From contig NC_133104.1 of the NCBI RefSeq assembly GCF_022965805.1, positions 40,468,682 through 40,532,681 of the forward strand: a DNA stretch of 64,000 nucleotides, given 5' to 3'. The translations under genes and the position numbers were made by a program. This stretch comes from Primulina eburnea (taxonomy: Eukaryota > Streptophyta > Magnoliopsida > Lamiales > Gesneriaceae). Below are positions 35,001-47,000 of the stretch, piece by piece (the first letter of the stretch is position 1; each line of letters starts with the position of its first letter). The notes below the pieces were generated by a model. That model had not been told where the DNA came from. It searched no databases and saw only the letters and a list, made by a program, of their open reading frames with translations.

Positions 35001-38000
35001 ACAAGGTAGTATGAGAAATAGTTACACGAAATCAATGTGGAAGGTAGAGGCAAGATAATCAAATGTGAATGGGGAAGTCACTATTTTTTTTATAAGAAAC
35101 GATATCTTATTAATAATAAAGTGTCAAATTACATTAGTGGACTAGTGATCCACTAAATCATGAACTACACAATACTTTAATATTTAATGATAAACAAAAG
35201 CCCAATCTCGCAATAAATCAAATATGGAAACATTCTTGAAATTTTCATGAGTGCCAATCCACATAGCCACCGCTATCTTTATTCTTTCCCAGCATTGTTC
35301 TCGTGACTTCTCCTTTTCTTCAAAAATTCTTATGTTTCTTTCCAGCCATACGTACCAGCAGATACACTGAACCACGACCCACCAAAAAGTTCTTCCTCTG
35401 ATACCTGTCTGCTGGCCTAGGTCCATAGCAAATAACTCCCTTGTTGATTCCGGCATCACCCAAACTAGCTCAAGTTCTATCAACGCCTTAGCCCACAAAC
35501 CGCTCGAGAATGGACAATGGATGAGCATATAATCTTGACTTTCTGAGTCATTTCTAAACAAAACACACCAACTTGGACAAATAGCAATCGAGGGCCACTT
35601 TATTTGCATCATCTCCGAGGTCGGTAACTTACCCTGAGTAGCTATCCATGAGAACACATCGGGACCGGAACCTTCCAAATGTGGTCGAGTAGAGGAAAAA
35701 GTGGAAAGTGTGAACTTGGAAAAAAAGACTCGAAGAATGATTTGACCGTGAAAACCCCATATGAATCCCCTCGCCACACTCGGAAATCCTCTACCCCTTC
35801 TATCAACCTAACTCTCTCTATCAACCCTAATAACTCGGTCAACTGAATGAGTTCCTCATCTCTGACTGCCCTCCTAAAATGAAAGTCCCAAGATTGAGTA
35901 GACAAGTCGTTATCGAAAAATGACTAGTGAGAAATTGGCATATTATGAACTGATGACAATTGAAATAAAGCAAGAAAGAGCTCTTTGAAAGAAGAATCCC
36001 CCAACCACCTATCTTCCCAAAATCTAACCTTATTACCCTCCTTCACCTCTATCGACACAAGCCGCTGAAAAGTCGGATAAATTCGTGAAATAAACTTCCA
36101 AGGGCACTTGAACGTAACATTTCTCGCCAAACCCGCATCCCACCCGTTTTCTTGTAACCCATATATACTCACAATAATTTTCTTCCAAAGTGTTCCTTCT
36201 TCGGCACACAATCTCCACCACCACTTCCCCAACATAGACTTATTTCTCAAGATGATATTTCCAACGCCTAACCCCCCCCCCCCCCCTTATCCTTAGGTTT
36301 GCACACTTGCTTCCATGCGACCAAGTGGCTATGAACATCTCCATCCGCACCATCCCATAAAAAATTTCTTGAAATCCTCTCAATCAGCTCTGCAATAGAT
36401 TTAGGTATTCTAAAGAGAGACACGTAATATATCGGAATAGAATTCAAAACTATCAAAGTTAATCTTCCCACTCTTGACAAAAAAGCTTTTTTCCAACTTG
36501 CTAATTTTTTGGACACCTTAGTCACAATGGATTCCCAAAACGATACTTTCAATGGATTTCCACCTAAAGGCATTCCCAAATATTTAATAGGCCAACTCTC
36601 CTTTCCACATCCAATTTCTTGTGCCAACAACTCAACCTCACTTGGTTCACAGTTGATTCCCAACAATGCACTTTTTTCCAAATTAATTTTTAATCCAAAC
36701 ATTATGCTAGTCTCTTGGATTGTTGCGACTTGCCAACAACGTAGGTCTATTCCTTCGTAAGGGATAAATGGGTTCTAGGGTAGCTAGGTGCTGCTCATAT
36801 TCTTAGAAATAGCTAAAAACCCGCACCTAGCTTATCGAAATTTTATCTGTGTCTAAATATCAGTATCTAGTTGCTCATGTAGACAAGGTTAAATTGGAAA
36901 ACAAAAAAGCAAGTTATCTTCTGTCCCTAGGGAAGGCTCAACCGATCCCACCATGCACCCACCTGTTATTGTTAAATGGTTCAAACACTACAGTGGTTTT
37001 CGATTATAGACCTGTATTATTAGGACCTGGGAAGTATACCTTTGTGGCCCTTTTACAACATTGAAAGGCTTGTAGCATGTGTTACTATCAGAAAGCGAGA
37101 TGCCTTCTAGCACGATGGAATCACCCCCAAGGCCAATTAAGGCAAGTATCCAAATTAATGGATTTTGGCAGATGAAGGACTGGAACAAAATTTGGGCAGA
37201 TGTTGGGACAAGATTAAGCAAATAAAAAACCAAATAACTTACTTTTTTGTTTTCCAACATAAAAAAGATTATTCCTCTAATCCGCCAAAGTCATATCAGC
37301 ACGCACAACATATTTGGCGTCAAGCATTTGATTCCTTTATCTTTGTAACCCCTCTAAATAACCAAATAACTTGTTTTTTTTTTTGTTTCACAAATAATCT
37401 TTTTTACATGGATAAGCAACTCAACTATAAGAGAATAAAGTGAAATAGACAGATAATTGATTGTTGTATCGTTGCCAATGAGGTTGTAGAGGAGCATAGA
37501 AGGAAAAAGAAAAAGGGATGGTTGTTCAAAGTCGACTTCGAAAAAGCCTATGATAATGTTGACTGGAGATTTTTAGAATTTGTGCTTCGAAAAAAGGGAT
37601 TTGGAGAAAGATGGAGGAGGTGGATAAGGGGCTGCGTGTCAAGTGTTCCATTCTCCGTTCTAATCAATGGCAAGCCGAGGGGCAAGTTCAGAGGGGAAAG
37701 AGGGCTCCGACAAGGAGATCCTCTATCCCCATTCCTCTTCAATATTGTGATAGATGGGCTGGGAAGGCTGGTGGAGAAGGCGAGGTCGGCAGATTTGGTG
37801 CGAGGACTTGCGGTTGGGAAAGATAACATAGAGATTTCGCATATTCAATTCGCGGATGACACATTGTTTCTTACACAATCCAAGGATCATATGATGAAGG
37901 TGGTCGAGCTTTTAGCACTGTTTTGCAGCAGATCGGGTATGAAAGTAAATTTCGACAAAAGTGTTGTCCTAGGATTAAATTACTCGGATGATGAATTGGA

Positions 38001-41000
38001 CATTCTGGCCACGCATATTGGATGCAAGAAGGAAGTTTGGCCGATTACTTACTTGGGAGCACCTTTGGGTGGGAATCCAAACACACTGGAATTTTGGGCA
38101 CCTGTGATGGCTAAATTTTCGAGGAAATTGGCAAGTTGGAAGAAGTCTTTTCTGTCGAGAGGGGGAAGATTGACTTTGATAAAATCGGTTCTAAGCGCAC
38201 TGCCAACATATTACATGTCCCTTTTCAAGGTTCCAGTTAGGGTGGCCAAGATCATGGAAAAAATGATGCGGGACTTTCTTTGGGATGGAGGAGATGGAGA
38301 GTTGCATTGCCATGTTGTTGGTTGGGATCAAGTCTGCAAGCCAAAAGATAAGGGGGGTCTTGGGTTGGGAAACATTCGATTAAGAAACAGAGCTTTGCTA
38401 GGGAAATGGTGGTGGAGGTGTGCGGTAGAAAAAGACTCTTTATGGAAAAAAGTTTTGGGAAGCATTTATGGGTTTGAGGATAATGGGTGGGATGTTAGGT
38501 CGGCAAGAACAACAACCTTGAGAAGCCCTTGGAAGTTCATTTCTAGCACTCAGACGACTTGTCATAATCTCATTGGCACTGTGCTTAAGGGGGGGAACAT
38601 CCTTAGATTTTGGGAGGATCGTTGGGTAGGTGAGTTGCCATTATTAGAGTGTTTTCCACGTCTTTACCGTCTCTCCTCTAGTACTAACAAACCGGTTAAT
38701 CATTTCTACTCGAATAATACTAGTGAGGGTCAGTCTAGCTTAAATTGGGACATTAAGTTTAGAAGAGATTTTAATGATTGTGAGTTGCAAGACAGTAGGC
38801 TTCTAGGGGTCTTGGATTCAGTTACTTTGTCGTGTGAAGCCACGGATGCTCGTGTGTGGTTGGGGGATCCTTCCGGTGTCTTTTCAGTGTCATCTTTTTA
38901 TTCGTCGTTCTTTCCTTCTCAAACTTTCCCAATTTTCAAACATCACAACACCGTTTGGCGAGTACCGATACCACAAAAGGTGAAAGTGTTTTCTTGGATT
39001 GTGGCGTTGGGGAAGTTACTGACTAACGATGAATTACAGAGAAGAAGTCCGTGCATGATTATATGTCCACAATGGTGCTGCTTATGCAAGAACAATTTGG
39101 AGACTCAGGACCATTTACTACTTCATTGTGATTTCACGAGAGGAATATGGAACAGGGTCATGAAGCATTTGGAATTCCAATGGTGTTTCCCATGCAGATC
39201 GATAGACATGCTGTTAATGGATCAATCATTCATCAAAGGAAAGATTTTATGGATTTCTGGTATCTAGTGATTCACTGCGTTTTCTGGTCAGTGTGGTTGG
39301 AACGAAATAACAGGATTTTCAACGACAAACACGACTCGGAGGGAGATTTATGGGACAAAATCAGGTTCAGAGTTGCGACTTGGACGATCAACTTGAAGAA
39401 GTATCGACATTTGCGAATTTCTGACCTAAATAGGGATTGGAAGTTTATTTGGTTTTAACATTAGGGCTGTAGTAATCTCTCTTTGTTTGTGGATTGCTTA
39501 TCCACTTCTGTTGTAAAAATTTAATCTATTGCAATAAATAAACGTTTCTTATCAAAAAAAAAACAGCAACGCGTGCGCTGGTGCACTAATTAGAGTTACT
39601 TTGGTTGGGCTAGCCTTGTGTAAGAGCAATTTTATTGCCCGTTACATTTGGCTGATAGAGGTTTTGTATATAGGATTTCTCAGCTTTGCATGGAGAAGAT
39701 CCTTATGTAGGATTGGGTCCTATTTCTCATCTTTAGAGAACCATTTACTACGTCCCCTTACATTTTTCACCCATTGTCATTGTTTTCTCTTTATATCTTT
39801 TGGGAAAATAAGAGCAAATGTTTTGGCTAACTGAGGTTCCTTCTAGAGAATTTATCTATTCAAATATTAGAGCTCTGGCCTTGTTTAAAAGCATTGTTTA
39901 GCATGTCAAGCATTTATTTTAGAAAAAATATTGGCTTAACCCCCTTTTACAAATTTCTTTTACCCCTATCTGTTGTACCTTGCTCCCCTCCCACTGGCAC
40001 TCATTTTCGCTGTCTTTTTCCAGACAAAAATCGAGTATCAAACTAAAGTCTATTAAGTGTGAAGCCATAGCAACTTTGAAGCTTTTTTGCAGTTCAAAAC
40101 ACATTTACCAACCAATTTCGATTAAACATCATAACTTGCACCTTTGCCAGAATACCTCACTAGCTATTATGTATTAAAAAAAACTCATGTACTTTATAAT
40201 ACTTTTTTTATGCATTTCTAGATAGCCAGGTGGTCTATGGTTTCATTACTATGAAAGTAAAGCAAGTTCGGAATATTAAAACATGGTCATGAACCAAGTC
40301 ATTTGAAAATCCAAAAATTAGATTCTACTAAACACCTCACCTTACTATTATAAAAGAATATCTCAAGCAGTCTGACAATTCTACTTTGTCTTCTGAAAGA
40401 CGCTACATTTAGGATTGGTTATGGTAAGTTCCCTCCATTCATTTCTTTATTATTTTTCGCTCACCTGGCTAATACAAGGTACAAAATCAACAAATATTTT
40501 GATATTACCAAAATACCTTAAAACCTTTATCTTTATTACCTAATTATTTGAGATTTATCTTCAATTACTTCTTACTCTAGTTATATCTACTACAAATGCA
40601 AGGATGCTTCCTCTGGCCACTTGGAAGAGTTTGTGGCTAAAATTATTTAAAACAGCTTATAAGCTCCAATGTCTTTGAGTTGTTTTATGAACTTATAAGT
40701 TGTATGTCTTATTTTAAAAATAAGTTATTAAATTGTTTAGATAAAATACGATAATGAAAATTAAAATTGTTGATATATTTTATTTTATAAGAATAAGATT
40801 TTTTTGTTATGATAATTACCAAATAGCATAACACCATGAAATTGATATACACTGTATTTTTAACATGTACATGTAATATATAGTTTTATATTTTGATTAA
40901 TATAATAATAATTGTTATTAATAAAATTATAAGAATGATAACAAATTTTACAATAATAATTTAATAATTAGTAATTAATTTATATCATCAAATAATATAA

Positions 41001-44000
41001 TTAGAATAATAGAATAATAGTTATTATTATTATTTGTATAATAGTATTATTATAAGTAGAAATAATACATGTAATAATAATAACAATAATAAATATTAAT
41101 TATTATTAATATAATTATAACTACACAATTAATAAAATCAATTATTATTACAATATTAATAATAATAGCATAATGAGAATGATAATTAATTGGTTATTTA
41201 ATAATTATATAACTATAATATAATTATCATTAAAAACTATTTGTAAAGTAATGATAGTATTAATATACATAATAATAATAGTTATTATTCATATAATTAT
41301 AATTAGTAATATTAATTTACTACTATAATAACCAAAATATTATTGATAAGTATTTTTGTTAAAATAGAAATATTATTAGCAGTAATCATAATTATTTATA
41401 TTAAAAACAGTAATAATAATAAATAAAGAATATTTATTAATTATTGGCTATAATCAATTTATAAATCAAGTTATACATATCAAGTTATACGAGGGTACGT
41501 TTGAATGGAAATAAGAACCTGGTGCGCTCTTTCAGTGCCCTGTTCACTTGTCGAGCTGCCGTGCGCTTGACTTCATCAAATGTCATCTGGAAGGAATACA
41601 CACAACATTAACACCAGAAAAAATCAAATTACTCTTACGGAATCATTTTATCACATCTGTAAATTACAGCACAATGAGCTAACAGTTTAAAAAAAGCAAA
41701 GCATAAATGGGTGATGAACCGGTATACCATGCCCTAGTGTGCTTTCGAACAAATATGGTTTCAATTCTTCTTAGAAGATAGGTTTCCCGGTACCAGTCAA
41801 AACTCTTTGTACGAAGTTTAAGATAAGACATCAATGTTTATGTATCTCTTAGGATCAACTGATGATTTTTAGATGTATGCTTTTATGCATTTTCTAGTAC
41901 TGGTAGATTTATGTATTTTCAGTTATTGGGAGGTCTTAACCTAGTCCCCATCACATGTACGTGGTTTTCTAGTGTTCCGTATAAAGATGTCTCTGCTCTA
42001 AAAAAACACCAAAATTTCAATAATTGAAACTTTTAGACTTCTACTTTACAATACTAAAATGGTATAAAGCAAAATAAACTTAGAATTCAGTAACAAAGAA
42101 CGGAGGACAAGGCATGAATAAAGCTCCAACCACTAAAATTTCTAGTGATGAGGATTGACTCACCAAAAAGAGCAAACACTAATATAGCAACTTCATGGCT
42201 TTAGAGCTAAATGTAAAACCTTTTAATATTTAATAAAATATTGTTTCTTATCCCAAAAAAAAGTTGATGTCGTCAGTAGGGAAGTTAGATCTCACACAAC
42301 CTTTCCTAATGAGGAACGTAATTGAAGCAAAAAAATATCTTAAAAGATTTATAGGGTAACAAAGTTCACAAAATATCAGCAGCGAGTGGAAAACTGACTA
42401 AAGAAAAGGATATAGCTGTGTATTAAGATGACAATTTGACATATGAAAAATAAGGATTATAGAACAGTGCCATGTTCAGTTTTTTAAAATGTTTCCGATA
42501 GTTGTTTCCTGAAAATGTGTTTTTTTACATTTTTTATAGTATATATATGACATTCACAACTTTTAACATACAATATATTGATCTGAATTATAATTGTAAT
42601 GTAATCAAAGAGTATTTTAATAAATTGATGAAGAGCTAACTTTAATGATTAATTCATATATATGAATATAAGGTGAAAAATATATTTTTCGGAGATTCTC
42701 ATGAAGATTCTCAGGGATTGGAAATTTGTGTGGTCAGGATACTAGTACGGTAGTATTTCTAGGTATATATTGTCACGCGTTCTGCGGATTACTCTTCTGC
42801 TTCTATTGTGAAACAACCTTTTATTATAATAAAATTTGTTTCCTATCAAAAAAAATTATAGGAGACGGAAAACATGATTTCAAAAATCAAATATGGGAAT
42901 TTTGTGAATTTGGCTGAATGAATATTTTATTCCTTACACTTGGTATTTATACAAGAATTTCCAAATCTCCTATTAAAATAAAATATTCTATTTCTATTAG
43001 GCTTAGAATCCGGAATCAGTTGTCAATAACTCATTCCGGATTTAGCACCTTTTCCTATTATAGAATAAATAAAATAAAATCCTAAATACAAATCTGACTA
43101 GGAAATAATAGTAATTCTAACACACCCCCTCAAATTGAGGCATAGATGTCGATCATGCGCAACTTGGATTTAAAAGAGTAAAACTGAGGTCGATGAAGAT
43201 TCTTCGTAAGAATGTCAGCAAGTTGACCATCGGACGGGACGTACGGAATGCAAATTTCCCCGGTGTCAATCTTTTCTTTGATAAAATGACGGTCAATCTC
43301 GATATGTTTAGTCCGGTTATGTTGAACTGGATTATGAGCAATGCTGATAGCAGCCTTATTATCACAGAATAACCGGAGAGGCGTAATGAATGACATATAC
43401 AGCTCCCGAAGTAGAATCTGTAGCCACAATAGTTCACACACACCGTTAGCCATAGCTCGATATTCTGCCTCCGCGCTACTTCGGGCAACAGCAGATTGTT
43501 TCTTGCTCTTCCAGGTGACCAAATTTCCCCAAACAAAAGTGCAGTAACTCGACGTGGAGCGGCGATCATGAACCGAACCTGCCCAGTCCGCATCAGTATA
43601 GGCCGACACATTCCGAGAGGAATTCTTGCGAAAAAGAAGGCCCGAACCTGGAGTACCCTTAAGGTAATGGAGAATGCGAAAAACAGCCTGAAGATGGTGT
43701 GCATAAGGGTCATGCATGAATTGACTGACTACATTCACGGCGTGAGCAATATCAGGGGCGAGTATGTGCAAGGTAAATGAGGCGGCCTACCAAATGTTGG
43801 TACCGAGACTTGTCAACGGGAACAGCGTTAGGAACGTCGCACAATTTCTCATTAGGATCCATTGGAACATTAACAGGTTTGCAATGTAGGAGACCTGTGT
43901 CGCGAAGTAAGTCGAGAACATACTTGGTTTGGGACAGAGCAATCCCTTCAGATGAGCACGCGACCTCCATCCCCAAAAAATAACGTAGGGGTCCCAAGTC

Positions 44001-47000
44001 CTTCATAACAAAGGTAGAACTGAGAATTCCTTTAAGCCTTGCTAACTCTGGAAGATCACTGCCGGTAAGAACAATATCATCGACATACACAATCAAAATC
44101 GAAACAAGACCCTGAGAAGAGTGCTTAAAAAACAGGGTGTGGTCCGATTGAGCCTGAGAATAACCGTTGGTAGTGATGACTGATGTAAACTTCCCGAATC
44201 AAGCCCGGGGAGACTGCTTAAGGCCATAAATAGCCTTACGAAGGCGACAAACATGACCCGGAGAAGAGTCTACAAGGAAGCCCGGAGGGAGCTTCATGTA
44301 AACTTCTTCTTCAAGCTCACCATTGAGGAAAGCATTCTTGACATCAAGTTGATAAAGAGGCCAATCAAGGTTAACGGCAAGTGAGAGTAAAACACGGACA
44401 GTATTAAGCTTAGCCACCGGGGCAAAGGTCTCCTCGTAATCCACCCCATAAGTTTGGGTGTAACCTTTGGCAACTAACCGAGCCTTGAAGCGCTCTATTG
44501 AACCGTCGGAATTATACTTGATTGTAAATATCCAGCGGCAGCCAACTGCACGCTTCCCCGCGGGTAACACGCCCATCTCCCACGTATTATTAGTAGTCGA
44601 GGCATCCATCTACGACATAACAGCCTCTTTCCATTTCGGATCCTCCATGGCCTCATCGACAGAGCAAAGCTACCATCGAAAGATTGGAGAGAAAAGATGG
44701 GTCAATTACAACTTGTGAGGATGAAATTGTTTCAATTATTACAGAGTTTTTCACGGGATTGTATGGGCAACACGAGGCAAGATGTTGGGGTATAGAGGGA
44801 GTTGAATGGAGTCCTATCGACGAAGAGATGAGCCGTCAATTGGAAACAAAGTTCATTGAAGATGAGATCAAGGCAGCTGTATTCAAATGTGATAGAAACA
44901 AGAGTCCCGGGCCCGATGGATTTACTTTGGCTTTTTTCCAAGAGTGTTGGGATATAGTCAAAAGTGATCTTATGATTGTTTTTGAGGAGTTCTTTCAAAG
45001 CGGTATCATAAATGGAGCAACTAATGAGACATATATATGCTTGATTAAAAAGAAAGTGGACTCCTACAAAGTGAAGGACTTTAGACCGATAAGCTTAATC
45101 ACAAGCTTGTACAAGATAATAGCAAAGGTTTTAACAGAGAGGATGAAAAAAGTGATAGGAGACACTATCTCAGTTTCTCAGAATGCATTTGTGGAGAGGA
45201 GGCAGATTACCGACTGTGGCCTTATAGCTAATGAACTGCTTGAGGAGGGAAGGAGAAAAAAAAAAAGGGATGGGCATTGAAGGTGGATTTTGAAAAAGAA
45301 TACGTTAATGTGAGTTGAGAATTTTTGGACTACACTATGATGAAAAAGGGTTTTGGAAGTAGATGGAGATCTTGGGTGAAAGGATGTGTAACAAATGTTT
45401 CATTTTCGGTTTTTATTAATGGGAGACCGAGAGGTAAAATCAAATATGTAAAAGGACTACGTCAAGGAGACCCTTTGTCTCCTTTTCTCTTCAATTTAGT
45501 AGTGGACGTGTTGTCAAGATTAATCGACAAAGCTAAGGGAATGAATTACATAAGGGGAATAGAGGTCGGTGGAGATAAAATCGAGATATCTCATCTTCAG
45601 TTTGCGGACGACACACTCTTTTTTGGGCAGTCCGAAGATCACATAAGATTTATGGTCCAAGTGGTGAGTTCTTTTTGTGATATGTCCGGATTAAAAATAA
45701 ACTGGGAAAAAAGCTCTTTGTTGGGGATTAGTCAGGAACTTGGAGATGTGGAACGATTAGCTGTAGAGTTGGGTTGTGGTATGGAGAAATGGCCTATCAT
45801 ATACTTGGGAGTTCCCTTGGGAGACAACCCGTTCAAAAATTCTTTTTGGCAGCCTGTCATGGACAGAATGTCGAAGAGGTTGGCCACATGGAAGAAATCT
45901 TTCTTGTCAAAAAGGGGAAGATTAACATTGATATTATCGGTATTGAATTCTATCCCGAATTATTACATGTCCTTATTCAAGGTCCCAAAAAAAATAGCTG
46001 ATTCAATGGACAAAATTTCGAGGAATTTCTTTTGGGATGGTGCGGAGGGAGAAGCGCACATGCATTTGATTTCTTGGGTAAAAGTGTGCAAGCCGAAGGA
46101 TAAAGGTGGTTCGGAATTGGGAAAATCACGTACCGAAACAAGGCATTGCTTGGAAAGTGGTGGTGGAGATTTTTTAATGAAGATGGGACTTTATGGAAGA
46201 AGATAATTGTTAGTAAGTATGGGTTACAAGATAATGGATGGGATGCGGGATTGGCTAGGAACACCACGTTTAGAAGCCCTTGGAAGTTTATTTCCCGAAT
46301 ATACCCAACTTTTAAAATGAAAATTTCAACTGTCGTGAGAGGTGGAAACAAAGTTAGATTTTGGGAGGATAGATGGTGGGGGGGAATTATCATTCAAAGA
46401 GTCATTTCCAGCTTTGTTTCGTTTATCAGAACTCCACAATTTGCCCATATCTTTTTTTGCCATTATTGATAGTTTAACGTCCAATATTTCATGGGATTTT
46501 CACTTTAGAAGGGCGGTGAGAGATTTCGAGGTTGAACAGTTTGGCAGAGTTACTAGGTGCACTAGAGTCGGTTAGATTAGTCGATGGAGTAGACGATTTG
46601 GTTAGGTGGAGTGAGGACTCGTCAGGTACTTTTTCAGTCAGCTCTTTCTATGCAATTTTTTTCCCAGATGCTCTTCCCCACCGTTTAATCTATTCCATGC
46701 TATGTGGAAACATCCAGTCCCAATCAAAATCCAGATTTTTTCTTGGTCGGCCGCTCTGGGTAAGCTACCGACCTCGGAGATGATTCAACAAAGATGCCCG
46801 GGTATTATGATAAGTCCCAATTGGTGTGTTTTATGCAGAATCGAATCGGAGACGCAAGATCATTTACTCATACATTGTCCATTCTCTTTATCTTTGTGGG
46901 CTAGAGCTTTGTGGTAGCCGATTAATCAAATAGGCAGCGGTTAACACGACATCGTTCCAAAAACGAGTAGGAACTTTAGATTGGAACACGAGGGAGCGGG

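Larger units (their letters stand above)
35084..36735 (-). mobile_element. LINE D, 5'-truncated in RT, with A-tail
   Basis: Minus strand: T-run 35084-35091, stem-loop at 35134-35156 (TTAGTGGA..TCCACTAA, 8 bp), then ORF2 from [17 protein letters not shown] (about 36700) to [11 protein letters not shown] (35184). Broken by a 15-C run (36272-36286) and frame changes. No convincing TSD found. Confidence 0.88.
37446..39563 (+). mobile_element. LINE C, 5'-truncated, nearly open
   Basis: Plus strand, from inside RT ([19 protein letters not shown]) to a 10-A tail (39554-39563). The coding part is open for about 600 codons and has a single late frame change. Stem-loop GTGGAT-TGCTT-ATCCAC at 39489-39505. 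No clear TSD. It lies in VPS13 intron 15, antisense to the gene. Confidence 0.9.

Noticed and set aside
37522..39267. A 581-codon reverse transcriptase as a possible domesticated host gene
   Set aside because: It is 5'-truncated inside RT, has no own start context, a frame change near its end, and an ordinary LINE tail with A-run.
44199..44201. Copia TGA after SPRA as a programmed readthrough or recoding site
   Set aside because: Other stops and a frame change lie in the same frame, so decay is the simpler reading.
5440..46917. Reverse transcriptases next to repeats as a retron, DGR or CRISPR-RT system
   Set aside because: The RTs are L1-type with zf-RVT, or copia with YVDD and RNase H. There are no template/variable repeats, msr/msd or cas genes, and the DNA is plant nuclear.
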